Notes under the pieces: generated by a model
Database searches by the model: none
What the model saw: only the letters and a program-made list of their open reading frames with translations
What the model was told of the DNA's origin: nothing
From: Bacillus sp. (in: firmicutes)
GTDB taxonomy: Bacteria > Bacillota > Bacilli > Bacillales > Bacillaceae
Length of the DNA stretch: 52,350 bases
Reading direction: 5' to 3'
Assembly (NCBI GenBank): GCA_031180805.1
Contig: JAPSLL010000025.1
Span: forward strand, 5,083 to 57,432
Program-made: the position numbers and the translations under genes
In this document: positions 31,741 to 40,413 of the stretch, one piece after another
How positions within the stretch are numbered: the stretch's first letter is position 1
Layout of the letters: every line of letters begins with the position of its first letter

Positions 31741-32796
31741 TTGATAAATCATGAAGAGCTATTTGATGTAACGATTATCGGTGGTGGACCAGCAGGCTGT
31801 TACTCTGCATTTTATAGCGGAATGCGAGAAATGAAGACAAAAATTATTGATTTCCAACCAAATTTAGGTGGAAAAGTTCACGTTTACCCAGAGAAAATGA
31901 TTTGGGATGTCGGTGCGGTTACACCAGTTACTGGTGAACAATTAATTAAGCAAATGGTTCAACAAGCATTAACCTTTGACCCTGCGGTTGTTCTAAATGA
32001 AAAAATCATTCGAATCGAAAAAACGGCTGATACTTTTATATTGACGGCAGAAAGCGGAAAACAGCATTTTAGCAAAACCGTCATTTTAGCTGTTGGTGGC
32101 GGGATTCTAAAGCCAATTAAATTAGACATTGAAGGTGCCGATCGTTTTGAGGTAACGAATCTTCATTATGTAGTTCAAAGCTTGAGTAAATTTAAAAACA
32201 AAGATGTCGTTATCTGTGGCGGGGGTAATTCAGCAATTGATTGGGCAGTTAGTATCGCGCCTGTTGTTAAAAGCCTACATATTGTTCATAGACGAGACAA
32301 ATTCGATTGTCACGAGGCACAGCTTTCACTTTTAGACCAATACCCTCATGAAAAACATGTAAATACAACAATAAAAAAGTTTGTTTCTACTACAGATAAC
32401 ACAAAAATCCGTTCAGTCATTCTCGAAAACAAGCTTACAGGCGAAGAATCAGCAATTGAAATTGATGATGTCATCATTAGCTATGGATTTGAACGAGAGC
32501 TTTCTTTTATTAAAGAAAGTCCATTACAAATTGAGCTTGTTGACGAGTTCTATATAAAAGGTAGCAGCAAAGCACAATCATCTATTGAGGGACTTTTCGC
32601 AGCAGGCGATATTCTTTCGTTTGACGGAAAAGTGCATCTTATCCTTGGAGCATTTGCCGATGCAGCAAATGCAGTAAATCAAGCGAAATTATACTTAGAC
32701 CCTAACTCACCTGCTAAAGCAAGGGTTTCGTCACACAACAGTCGTTTCGAGGAAAAAAATAAGGAGTTACTTCAACATTTGTTTGTAAATTCGTGA
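31741..32796 (+). CDS. Ferredoxin/flavodoxin-NADP reductase, YcgT/YumC type
   Basis: Thioredoxin-reductase-like flavoprotein (351 aa) that transfers electrons between NADPH and ferredoxin. The FAD-binding motif IIGGGPAGCYSA is at residues 12-23 and the NADPH motif VVICGGGNSAIDWA near residue 155. The C-terminal FAD contact is GLFAAGDILSFDGKVHLI. No CxxC redox pair is present, which separates it from thioredoxin reductase. The overlapping Fur box and family similarity to the iron-regulated YcgT of B. subtilis suggest a role under iron limitation. TTG start, with GAAGGAG 11 nt upstream. It interrupts otherwise yug-like gene order. Confidence 0.93.
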   Translation: MINHEELFDVTIIGGGPAGCYSAFYSGMREMKTKIIDFQPNLGGKVHVYPEKMIWDVGAVTPVTGEQLIKQMVQQALTFDPAVVLNEKIIRIEKTADTFILTAESGKQHFSKTVILAVGGGILKPIKLDIEGADRFEVTNLHYVVQSLSKFKNKDVVICGGGNSAIDWAVSIAPVVKSLHIVHRRDKFDCHEAQLSLLDQYPHEKHVNTTIKKFVSTTDNTKIRSVILENKLTGEESAIEIDDVIISYGFERELSFIKESPLQIELVDEFYIKGSSKAQSSIEGLFAAGDILSFDGKVHLILGAFADAANAVNQAKLYLDPNSPAKARVSSHNSRFEEKNKELLQHLFVNS

Positions 32797-32798
32797 AT

Positions 32799-32918
32799 TG
32801 AAAGTAACTTTTTAAAATTGAAAGTATTTTTATTTTTATGAAAGTATTCACCTAGATTTGAAAGTATTTTTTCTTAAATGAAAGTATTCTCCGGAAATTG
32901 AAAGTATTTCACCTTTTT
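32799..32918. repeat. Six 20-nt-period direct repeats
   Basis: TGAAAGTA occurs at 32799, 32819, 32839, 32859, 32879 and 32899, exactly 20 nt apart. Copies 2-6 extend to TGAAAGTATT. The other 10 nt of each unit are variable and AT-rich. The array starts 3 nt after the reductase stop codon and ends just before the pgi terminator. Confidence 0.9.
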
Positions 32919-32920
32919 GA

Positions 32921-32970
32921 ACAAAAAAGAAGCTGTCCTTGGTCAATTTTGACTCAAGGACAGCTTCTTT
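32921..32970. terminator. Bidirectional terminator between reductase gene and pgi
   Basis: AAGAAGCTGTCCTTG (32927-32941) pairs perfectly over 15 bp with CAAGGACAGCTTCTT (32955-32969); AAAAAA on the left gives a U-tract for pgi. Confidence 0.85.
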
Positions 32971-32976
32971 TCATGT

Positions 32977-34329
32977 TTATTTATTTAAGCGTGCTTCTAA
33001 TTCAGCTTTTTTCTCTTCAAAGCCAGGTTTGCCGAGTAATGCGAACATATTAACTTTGTACGCCTCAACACCTGGTTGGTCGAATGGGTTAACTCCTAAT
33101 AGGTAACCGCTCATTGCACATGCTTTTTCAAAGAAGTACACTAAGTAACCGAATGTATACTCGTCCATCTCTGGAATTGAAACAACTAAGTTAGGCACTC
33201 CTCCGTCAGTATGTGCAAGCATTGTTCCTTGGAATGCTTTTTTGTTAACGAAGTCAACAGATTTTCCTGCTAAATAATTTAAGCCATCTAAATCGCTATC
33301 TTCTTTTTCAACAAGAAGTTCATGACGTGGTTTTTCAACATTAATAACTGTTTCAAAAATGTCACGTCTACCTTCTTGTACGTATTGACCTAATGAGTGA
33401 AGGTCTGTTGAGAAGTTTGCAGAAGAAGGATAAATTCCTTTTTGGTCTTTTCCTTCACTTTCACCAAATAACTGCTTCCACCATTCAGCAAAATATTGAA
33501 GGCCTGGCTCATAGTTAATAAGCATTTCAATTGTTTTTCCTTTGTTGTAAAGAACGTTACGAACAACCGCATATTGGTATGCAGGGTTTTCTTCTAGCTC
33601 AGACTTACCAAAGTCTTCACTTGCTGCAGCAGCACCCTTCATCATCGCTTCAATATCAACACCTGTTACAGCGATAGGAAGTAAGCCAACTGCTGTTAAG
33701 ACAGAATAACGGCCACCGACATCATCTGGAATAATGAATGATTCATAGCCTTCCTCTGTTGCTAATGTCTTTAATGCACCACGTGCTTTATCAGTTGTCG
33801 CATAGATACGTTGTTTTGCTTCTGCCTTACCATATTTTTCTTCCAGAAGCTTTCTGAAAATGCGGAATGCTAAAGCAGGCTCTGTTGTTGTACCTGATTT
33901 AGAAATGACATTAATTGAGAAGTCTTTTCCTTCAAGTAGATCATGTAAATCCTTCATATATGTAGAGCTAATATTATTTCCAACAAAAATGACTTGTGGA
34001 GTTTTTCTTTGCTCTTTTGATAAAGAGTTGTAGAAAGAATGGTTAAGCATTTCAATCGCTGCACGAGCTCCTAAATATGAGCCACCGATTCCAATTACAA
34101 GAAGTACATCTGAATCAGATTTAATTTTCTCTGCACTTTTTTGAATGCGAGCAAATTCTTCTTTGTCATAGTTCTTTGGCAGATCAACCCAGCCTAAGAA
34201 ATCACTTCCAGCTCCAGTTTGCTCATGGATTGAATGGTGGGCTACCTTTACAAAATCACGTAAGTATGTAATTTCATGTTCGTTGAAAAAAGTTAATGCA
34301 TTAGAATAATCAAAACGTACATGTGTCAT
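32977..34329 (-). CDS. pgi: Glucose-6-phosphate isomerase
   Basis: Glycolytic enzyme (450 aa) interconverting glucose-6-phosphate and fructose-6-phosphate. The SIS-type sugar-phosphate sites are [13 protein letters not shown] (about residue 80) and [12 protein letters not shown] (about 142). The catalytic Glu lies in [13 protein letters not shown] and the Lys near the C-terminus in [17 protein letters not shown]. Length equals the B. subtilis enzyme. GGAGG precedes the ATG by 9 nt. The terminator hairpin at 32927-32969 follows closely. Confidence 0.98.
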   Translation of the reverse strand: MTHVRFDYSNALTFFNEHEITYLRDFVKVAHHSIHEQTGAGSDFLGWVDLPKNYDKEEFARIQKSAEKIKSDSDVLLVIGIGGSYLGARAAIEMLNHSFYNSLSKEQRKTPQVIFVGNNISSTYMKDLHDLLEGKDFSINVISKSGTTTEPALAFRIFRKLLEEKYGKAEAKQRIYATTDKARGALKTLATEEGYESFIIPDDVGGRYSVLTAVGLLPIAVTGVDIEAMMKGAAAASEDFGKSELEENPAYQYAVVRNVLYNKGKTIEMLINYEPGLQYFAEWWKQLFGESEGKDQKGIYPSSANFSTDLHSLGQYVQEGRRDIFETVINVEKPRHELLVEKEDSDLDGLNYLAGKSVDFVNKKAFQGTMLAHTDGGVPNLVVSIPEMDEYTFGYLVYFFEKACAMSGYLLGVNPFDQPGVEAYKVNMFALLGKPGFEEKKAELEARLNK

Positions 34330-34504
34330 AAAACATTTCCTCCATATACTTCAATATTATTATAACTATCTTCACTTTATCTAAACTACTCTAGTAAATC
34401 AAGCTAAGTTATTAATGTAAGCGTAAACAACAAAGAAAATTGTCTGAACTTTCATTTTTTGGAATAAGAGTTAGAAGCTGGATCACTCCATAAAAAATAG
34501 CTAA

Positions 34505-34531
34505 GCTACAGAGTGGCAACCACTCTGTAGC
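34505..34531 (-). terminator. yugJ terminator
   Basis: GCTACAGAGTGG and CCACTCTGTAGC pair over 12 bp around a 3-nt loop; UUAGCUAUUUUUU follows on the minus strand. Confidence 0.75.
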
Positions 34532-34538
34532 TTCAAGT

Positions 34539-35702
34539 TTATAAGGAAGCACGATAAATCGCTACAACATCATCTCTAGTCAGCTTTTTGAAATTACCAA
34601 ATTCTCCATTTGCCATTGCTTTATCAGCCATAACATCAATGCTTTCCTCACCGATATCATAGTCCTTTAAGCGGCTTGGTGCGCCAATACTGCTCCAAAA
34701 TTCACGAAGTTTTTCAATTCCTTCAGTTGCGATTGCTTCTTTATCCTTTCCGCTAGGATCTACATCAAATACGTTTACCGCCATTTGTACAAAACGGTCG
34801 ACGTTTTCTGACATCGTATGCTTCATCCAGTTTGGAAATAAAATCGCTAAACCGCCACCGTGTGGAATGTCGTGAACCGCTGAAACTGCATGTTCAATAT
34901 TATGTGTTGCCCAGTCACCGCGATAGCCCATTTGCAGCTGACCATTTAACGCGATTGTTCCCGCATAAAGAATCGTTTCGCGCAGCTCATAATTTTCTAA
35001 ATCTTCGACTAATTTTGGCGCAGCTTCAATAACAGTTCTTAATGTTGATTCACAAAATTTATCCTGTAACGGTGTATTCTTTGTATGATGGAAATATTGT
35101 TCAAATACATGTGACATCATATCAACAATTCCATAAATTGTTTGGTTTTTCGGAACTGTGTATGTATTTACAGGATCAAGGATTGAAAATTTCGGGAATA
35201 CTAATGGGCTTCCCCAGCCATACTTTTCTTGCGTTTCCCAATTTGTAATAACTGAGCCTGAATTCATTTCAGAACCAGTAGCAGCAATCGTAAGCACTGT
35301 TCCAAATGGTAATGCTTCTGTTGGAATATGTTTTTTCGTCACAATATCCCATGGATTCCCTTCATACTTCGCACCTACTGCAATTGCTTTTGTACAATCG
35401 ATAACACTTCCTCCACCAACTGCAAGTAAAAAGTCAATTTTCTCATTCTTACAGATGTCCACACCACGTTGTACAGTTGAAAGTCTCGGATTAGGTTCAA
35501 CACCTGATAGTTCAAAAATTTCAATTTGCTTATCTTTTAAAATATTCACAACTTGGTCATAAAGTCCATTACGTTTAATACTGCCTCCACCATAAACTAG
35601 CAATACTCTATTTCCATATGATGGTAATTCAGTAGTTAATTGCTCAACCTGTCCTTTACCAAAAATCAATTTTGTTGGGTTATAGTATGTAAAATTATCC
35701 AT
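34539..35702 (-). CDS. yugJ: Iron-containing alcohol dehydrogenase, YugJ/butanol dehydrogenase type
   Basis: Fe-ADH of 387 aa, predicted NAD(P)H-dependent, acting on short-chain aldehydes/alcohols. The cofactor region is [11 protein letters not shown] and [15 protein letters not shown] (about residues 35-105). The metal-binding residues come from [12 protein letters not shown], the ADH signature around [20 protein letters not shown], and the downstream His. The N-terminus [13 protein letters not shown] is typical of YugJ/YugK. Gene order pgi-yugJ-yuzA matches B. subtilis, although only one of its two paralogues is present. Confidence 0.93.
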   Translation of the reverse strand: MDNFTYYNPTKLIFGKGQVEQLTTELPSYGNRVLLVYGGGSIKRNGLYDQVVNILKDKQIEIFELSGVEPNPRLSTVQRGVDICKNEKIDFLLAVGGGSVIDCTKAIAVGAKYEGNPWDIVTKKHIPTEALPFGTVLTIAATGSEMNSGSVITNWETQEKYGWGSPLVFPKFSILDPVNTYTVPKNQTIYGIVDMMSHVFEQYFHHTKNTPLQDKFCESTLRTVIEAAPKLVEDLENYELRETILYAGTIALNGQLQMGYRGDWATHNIEHAVSAVHDIPHGGGLAILFPNWMKHTMSENVDRFVQMAVNVFDVDPSGKDKEAIATEGIEKLREFWSSIGAPSRLKDYDIGEESIDVMADKAMANGEFGNFKKLTRDDVVAIYRASL

Positions 35703-35845
35703 TTATTATCGCCTCCATACTTAAATTATGTATAGTCATTTATTTCTTGTAAAGAAAAGTGCTTCACACAACAATTTCCAACGAATAGGATTTACCTTTT
35801 TATCACATTCTAATCATGCAAAGAAAATATTTTAGGAGGTTGCAT

Positions 35846-36073
35846 ATGAGCGCAATTCAACGTATCGCATTAGTGTTAACCATTATTGGTGCAATCAACT
35901 GGGGACTTATAGGATTTTTTGGTTTCAACTTAGTAGCAGCCATTTTTGGGGATGGTACATTTCTTTCAAGAGTGATATATGGCTTAGTTGGAATTGCTGG
36001 TTTAATTAACCTTGGATTACTCTTTAAACCATCCGAAGAAGTAGCGAGAGAGCCTCGTCCTGAAGCTCGATAA
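35846..36073 (+). CDS. yuzA: DUF378 membrane protein YuzA
   Basis: Small membrane protein (75 aa) of the DUF378 family, with two TM helices (about residues 6-28 and 40-60). The hallmark INWGLIGFFGFNLVAAIFG connects them. Function is unknown. Start 35846 has GGAGG 6 nt upstream; the reading frame is open further upstream but without a site. It has its own terminator. Confidence 0.92.
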   Translation: MSAIQRIALVLTIIGAINWGLIGFFGFNLVAAIFGDGTFLSRVIYGLVGIAGLINLGLLFKPSEEVAREPRPEAR

Positions 36074-36083
36074 GCTTCTAAAG

Positions 36084-36118
36084 AAGAGCTAACAAGATAA
36101 CGTGTTGGCTCTTTTTTA
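36084..36118 (+). terminator. yuzA terminator
   Basis: AAGAGCTAACA (36084-36094) pairs with TGTTGGCTCTT (one G-U), followed by a U6 tract. Confidence 0.8.
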
Positions 36119-36183
36119 TTTCTTCCTTTCATAAACATAGGAGAACGTGGGAGCTCGGGCAGGATAAGTATCCTTTCCGTTAC

Positions 36184-36286
36184 TTGATACGAGTTCCTAA
36201 CTCCCAAACAAAAAAGGATACCTTATCACAAGGCCATTACAACGCAATGGGCTTAATGATAAAGGTATCCTTTTTAGCCGTATCAA
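36184..36286 (-). terminator. Nested hairpin terminator of yugI
   Basis: GGATACCTTATCA and TGATAAAGGTATCC (36216-36270) form the minus-strand terminator stem with U-tracts. Outside it TTGATACG (36184-36191) pairs with CGTATCAA (36279-36286), and inside it AAGGCCATT nearly pairs with AATGGGCTT. The whole is an about 100-nt nested palindrome. Confidence 0.65.
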
Positions 36287-36290
36287 GATA

Positions 36291-36689
36291 TTATTTATTA
36301 ACTTCCTCACGTTTTGATTGCTCGATCCATTCTTCAAGCTTATCTTTTAACGTATTGAAACCTTGTGGAGTTTCTGTTTCTGTTTTCACAGTTGCTTGAC
36401 GCTTTTTAGGCTTTCTTGGTGCTTCCTTCTTTTCTTCAGCAGGTGCTTCTTGAGTTGCACGAATTGATAAGCTGATTTTTCCTGTATTTTCGTCAATAGA
36501 AAGGACTTTTACTTGAACTTCATCATTTAATTTTAAATGCTCGTTAACATCCTTTACAAACCCGTGAGTAATTTCTGAAATGTGAACTAAACCTTGTGTT
36601 TCTTCGTCAAGAGCTACGAATGCTCCGTATGGTTGAATTCCTGTTACTTTACCCGTATGCACGCTACCTACTTCATATTTTGTTGTCAT
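36291..36689 (-). CDS. yugI: S1-domain general stress protein 13 (YugI)
   Basis: RNA-binding protein of 132 aa. The S1 domain occupies residues 6-75 (GSVHTGKVTGIQPYGAFVAL, LVHISEI, VKVLSIDENTGKISLSIRA). A lysine-rich linker follows and then a helical C-terminal tail (FNTLKDKLEEWIEQSK), as in B. subtilis GSP13. It is associated with ribosomes and stress in that organism. AGGAG lies 7-8 nt before the ATG. Its position between yuzA and alaT fits conserved synteny. Confidence 0.95.
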   Translation of the reverse strand: MTTKYEVGSVHTGKVTGIQPYGAFVALDEETQGLVHISEITHGFVKDVNEHLKLNDEVQVKVLSIDENTGKISLSIRATQEAPAEEKKEAPRKPKKRQATVKTETETPQGFNTLKDKLEEWIEQSKREEVNK

Positions 36690-36823
36690 GATAACACTCC
36701 TAATTTCTTATATTTATATGTCCATTTATACGCAATATAAAATTATACCACAACAATAGGTATAATTCAAAAAGATTTATTGTCTTTAATTAGTATACCC
36801 AATGTCTCTATAACAATTACGTA

Positions 36824-36847
36824 AGGAGCGCCACTTTAGGCGCTCCT
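36824..36847 (-). terminator. Hairpin after the sigma-partner gene
   Basis: AGGAGCGCC and GGCGCTCCT form a perfect 9-bp stem just after the stop codon; the U-tract on the minus strand is weak. Confidence 0.55.
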
Positions 36848-36849
36848 CT

Positions 36850-38466
36850 TTAGGGAGATGGTGGATAGACAATTTCAGGAAAATCATTTTCATCTACTCT
36901 CATTTGAAGAATAAGCTTTTCACCATTATTGTTTATGAAGGTATTATTAATGATGAATTGCTCATCAAATTCCCATTCTTGATTAACATATACAAAATCA
37001 TTTAATAATTGTTCATTCTCTACTTGCCATAAGCTCATTTTGGTTTTAAATGTATTAAAATCAGGTAGTGTTGCTCTATCCCCATTATACAAGAGAGCAT
37101 AGGCTGTTTCGTAATCCCCTTGCTTAAGGGCATATAAGTAAATTCTAACAGTTGTTAGTGGATAAGTACCATTAACTCCAATTATTCCTTCTAATGTCTT
37201 GATATCCTTACTTACTTTAAACTCCTTATATTTCCCCTCCAAATAATCACTCAATGGAAACAAAGACATTGCTTCACCTTGAAAAGTCGGCATTAATTCA
37301 GCTGGAATTGCCGAAATAACCTTTAGTTTTATTTCATCGTTCAATGCACTATTTGTAGCGCGATATTGTAGAGCCATTTTCACGACCTCAGTTGTTAACG
37401 CATCTGGATATTGTGCTGTAAATTTCTTTAGCAAGGCTTCGTCCATATCAAATAAAAAATGTGTCAATGCAGCATGATATACCTTTTTTAAATCCTCTTT
37501 ATTTCTAAAGTTTTCATTTTGTAATATAAAGGTTTCAAGCTGTTCAATATGTTTTAGCATATTTTCATCATCATATTGCTCTTTTGAAATATCTAGTACA
37601 TCTTGGACATAGTCTTTTAAATATAAATAGCTTTCTAATTCGTCACTTATATGACCTGTAAATTCATTGACAATTTTGTCTATACTAATTTGAATTGAAA
37701 TAATTCCCTCGCCCTCTAAGTTAAAACGATATCCATACGTCATTATTCGATCTGCAAAATCGATAATTTCTTTGGAAGCAAAGGATAGATTTTTATTATT
37801 TAGTCCTTCCACATTTTCTTTTGTTGGCATTATATCTCCGCTATTATATTCAAGTCGCCATTCGCTCAAGATATTTTCACTCATTGCTTCTAATTTATCT
37901 AAGTAATCTAAAATAAAATCATCCTGGATAGGTTCGTTATCCTCTACCTTCTTTTTTATATATGCATATTCCTCATTTGGTAAGGAAACTCTTCGATTAA
38001 TTTCTTCTTCTACCTTTTCCATATATGTTTTAAGTTCTTTTTCGTTTTTATAGCTGCTTCTTTCCTCAAATCTATCAACTGTCTCTTCAACATCCTGGAT
38101 AAACAGGTACTGTTCGACTTGATCAAAATCAAGCTTTTCTCCCAATTCATCGACCTTTCGTTCAAAAAGGCCACGAATTTCATTTTTAGCTGACTCTACT
38201 TGTTCTACTGTAATCTTGGCAGGATTCTTCTCTTCTTTGTCAGTAACCAGGCTATGTTGTGAAATAAATTGACCGCCAATTAATCCACCTATGAGTAATA
38301 CGCCTATGAAAGAAGCGACATATGGAAGTTTAAACGTTTTTCTTTTCTTTGGCTTCTCCTGCTGAACGATATGCTTCATTATTGCATCTGGAGCTGATTT
38401 AGTTGGGATGTTTTCATAGGATTTCTTTAATTGCTTCATCCGTTCCTCAAATTGTTTATCATCCAT
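36850..38466 (-). CDS. Large single-pass membrane protein, probable anti-sigma factor
   Basis: Protein of 538 aa with a short basic cytoplasmic N-terminus (about residues 1-45) and one TM helix (about 46-68, PYVASFIGVLLIGGLIGGQFI). A large acidic, largely helical extracytoplasmic domain of about 470 residues follows. The gene overlaps the ECF sigma gene by 8 nt, the standard sigma/anti-sigma arrangement. The zinc-finger anti-sigma motif (H-x3-C-x2-C) is absent, and I do not recognise the extracytoplasmic domain. Repeated ELETFI/EVIN-type helices suggest a helical-repeat sensor. Start 38466 has AAGGTGA 6 nt upstream. Confidence 0.65.
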   Translation of the reverse strand: MDDKQFEERMKQLKKSYENIPTKSAPDAIMKHIVQQEKPKKRKTFKLPYVASFIGVLLIGGLIGGQFISQHSLVTDKEEKNPAKITVEQVESAKNEIRGLFERKVDELGEKLDFDQVEQYLFIQDVEETVDRFEERSSYKNEKELKTYMEKVEEEINRRVSLPNEEYAYIKKKVEDNEPIQDDFILDYLDKLEAMSENILSEWRLEYNSGDIMPTKENVEGLNNKNLSFASKEIIDFADRIMTYGYRFNLEGEGIISIQISIDKIVNEFTGHISDELESYLYLKDYVQDVLDISKEQYDDENMLKHIEQLETFILQNENFRNKEDLKKVYHAALTHFLFDMDEALLKKFTAQYPDALTTEVVKMALQYRATNSALNDEIKLKVISAIPAELMPTFQGEAMSLFPLSDYLEGKYKEFKVSKDIKTLEGIIGVNGTYPLTTVRIYLYALKQGDYETAYALLYNGDRATLPDFNTFKTKMSLWQVENEQLLNDFVYVNQEWEFDEQFIINNTFINNNGEKLILQMRVDENDFPEIVYPPSP

Positions 38467-39019
38467 GAATGTCACCTTCCTTCCGATTTTGCTCTTCGAT
38501 TAGCTTTTTCAGCATCGTCTTCCCACGTAAAATTCGCGTCTTAACTGTTGATAATGTTACCCCCATTATTTCAGCTATTTCCTCATATTTTTTTTCATGA
38601 AAATAAAATAGAATGATCGGAACACGGTATTTTTCATCGAGCATTTGAATGGCTATATGAAGCGTTCGGTCCTCTTCGTTTTGAATCACTGCTGATTCAA
38701 TTTCGATATAGTCATCCTTTTTCGTATTTTGTTGAATTTTAAATACTTTACGGATGTTTGATTGACGCTTTCTTGCAAAATCTCGGGTAACATTTAGCGT
38801 TATTTTATATAACCACGTTGAAAATTTCGCTTTTGTGAATTGATCAAGAAAACGGTAGACACGAATGAATACTTCCTGTGTGATGTCCTCTATTTCATCA
38901 TGGCGATTTCCTAATTGATAGGCGAATCTTTCAACAGTCGGATAGTACATTTCCACTAGTTGCCCAAATGCAACCATATTTCCTTGTTGCGCCCTTTTTA
39001 TTAGCTCTTCCTCTGTCAT
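38459..39019 (-). CDS. ECF-type RNA polymerase sigma factor
   Basis: Extracytoplasmic-function sigma factor (186 aa). Region 2 reads FGQLVEMYYPTVERFAYQLGNRHDEIEDITQEVFIRVYRFL, including the DITQEVF core-binding motif, then FSTWLYKITLNVTRDFARKR. Region 4 reads VPIILFYFHEKKYEEIAEIMGVTLSTVKTRILRGK. A GGGGGG box precedes ATG 39019. An ECF-like promoter lies about 25 nt upstream of the start codon, which indicates autoregulation. The pair sits as an insertion between yugI and alaT relative to B. subtilis. Confidence 0.94.
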   Translation of the reverse strand: MTEEELIKRAQQGNMVAFGQLVEMYYPTVERFAYQLGNRHDEIEDITQEVFIRVYRFLDQFTKAKFSTWLYKITLNVTRDFARKRQSNIRKVFKIQQNTKKDDYIEIESAVIQNEEDRTLHIAIQMLDEKYRVPIILFYFHEKKYEEIAEIMGVTLSTVKTRILRGKTMLKKLIEEQNRKEGDIHG

Positions 39020-39046
39020 TCGTCTACCCCCCTTTTTTCTACATAT

Positions 39047-39075
39047 TAAACGGAACAAGCAATTAAATTGTTTCA
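39047..39075 (-). promoter_or_regulatory. Autoregulatory ECF promoter
   Basis: On the minus strand TGAAAC (39075-39070), a 17-nt spacer and CGTTTA (39052-39047) match the TGAAAC-N16/17-CGTn pattern of Bacillus ECF sigma factors. It would give a leader of about 22 nt before the sigma gene. Confidence 0.7.
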
Positions 39076-39144
39076 TAGGAGTATAATTTGAAGAATATAT
39101 ATAAGAGGAACATGTGGAATTTCTGGATATGTTGTTTAAAACAA

Positions 39145-39191
39145 ACAAAAAAGGGGAATAAATACCAGCATAAGGCTTTCTAGTATTCCCC
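39145..39191 (-). terminator. alaT terminator
   Basis: GGGGAATA (39153-39160) pairs with TATTCCCC (39184-39191), and on the minus strand UUUUUU follows. Confidence 0.7.
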
Positions 39192-39209
39192 CTTTTGTTT
39201 CTCTATATG

Positions 39210-39239
39210 GCTGACCAATATATGGTCAGCTTTTTTTTT
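39210..39239 (+). terminator. Strong plus-strand terminator without an upstream gene
   Basis: GCTGACC-N7-GGTCAGC followed by nine T (39231-39239) is a textbook intrinsic terminator on the plus strand. All annotated genes around it are on the minus strand; the nearest plus-strand gene upstream is yuzA, 3 kb away. It suggests an unannotated plus-strand RNA. Confidence 0.7.
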
Positions 39240-39243
39240 GCTA

Positions 39244-40413
39244 TTAAGCTCGACTTTGAACAAAGCGTTGCATTCTTTTTAGTGCTTCTTGGAGCTGGTC
39301 AAGTGATGATGCATAGGAACAACGCACATAGCCTTCACCGCTTTCCCCAAATACACTACCCGGAACAACCGCAACCTTTTCTTCTTTTAACAATTGCTCA
39401 GCAAATTCCTCTGAAGTGAGATTTGTACTTTGAATTGATGGGAATGCATAGAACGCACCACCAGGAACATGACATGTTAAACCAATGTCATTTAATGCAC
39501 TAACAAATAAATTGCGGCGCTGTTTATAGCTTTTCTTCATATGAAGAACATCCTCTTTGCCATTTTTCATCGCCTCAATTGCAGCATATTGTGCCATTGT
39601 TGGTGCACACATCATTGAATATTGATGGATTTTTAACATAGCGCTTAAAAACTCTGGACGTGCAGCAACATAGCCTAAACGCCAGCCTGTCATCGCAAAT
39701 CCTTTTGAAAATCCAGAGATAAGCAATGTTCGATCAGCCATTCCTTCAATAGAAACAAAGCTTGAGTATGCTTCATCATACGTTAGCTCAGCATAAATTT
39801 CATCCGAAATCACAAGCAAATCGTACTTCTCAATGATACTAGCGATTTTCGTTAGTTCTTCTTTATTTAAAAGCGTTCCAGTCGGATTATTTGGTGAACA
39901 TAAAATAATCGCCTTTGTTTTGTTAGTTATTGCTTCTTCTAGCTCATCCGGCTGAAGCTTGAATTCCATTTCTCCTTTTGTCTGAATCGGAACAGGAACA
40001 CCACCCGCTAGCGAGACGAGAGCAGCATAGGAGACAAAGCTTGGCTCAATGACAATTACTTCATCACCAGGATTAATAATCGCTCTTAATGCAAGGTCAA
40101 GTGCCTGACTCGCACCAACTGTTACTAATAGCTCAGTTTCGGGATCATATTGAACTGTTGTCGTTTCGTTCAAATATGCACTAATTTCTCTTCTTAATTC
40201 TAATAAACCAGCATTTGCTGTATAGGATGTATAGCCTTGCTCAAGTGAAAGAATACATGCTTCCCTAATATTCCATGAGGTAACAAAATCAGGCTCACCT
40301 ACCCCTAACGAGATGACACCTTCCATACCAGCTGCTAAATCAAAAAACTTACGAATTCCTGAAGGTTTTAAATCTTTGACTGAACTTGAGAGGTAATGTG
40401 ATGTTTCAATCAT
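39244..40413 (-). CDS. alaT: Alanine-forming aminotransferase AlaT
   Basis: Class I/II PLP aminotransferase (389 aa) corresponding to B. subtilis AlaT (YugH), which makes alanine from pyruvate. The substrate loop is SLGVGEPDF, and PLP contacts are NPTGTLL and ISDEIYAELTY. The PLP lysine lies in SGFSKGFAMTGWRLGY, with Arg in YVRCSYAS. Its start overlaps the alaR stop by 4 nt, so the two are translationally coupled. It ends at a hairpin at 39153-39191. Confidence 0.93.
   Translation of the reverse strand: MIETSHYLSSSVKDLKPSGIRKFFDLAAGMEGVISLGVGEPDFVTSWNIREACILSLEQGYTSYTANAGLLELRREISAYLNETTTVQYDPETELLVTVGASQALDLALRAIINPGDEVIVIEPSFVSYAALVSLAGGVPVPIQTKGEMEFKLQPDELEEAITNKTKAIILCSPNNPTGTLLNKEELTKIASIIEKYDLLVISDEIYAELTYDEAYSSFVSIEGMADRTLLISGFSKGFAMTGWRLGYVAARPEFLSAMLKIHQYSMMCAPTMAQYAAIEAMKNGKEDVLHMKKSYKQRRNLFVSALNDIGLTCHVPGGAFYAFPSIQSTNLTSEEFAEQLLKEEKVAVVPGSVFGESGEGYVRCSYASSLDQLQEALKRMQRFVQSRA

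Noticed and set aside
32799-32918. CRISPR-like array of short repeats with variable spacers
   Set aside because: The conserved unit is only 8-10 nt and the fillers 10 nt, far below CRISPR dimensions, and no cas gene is present.
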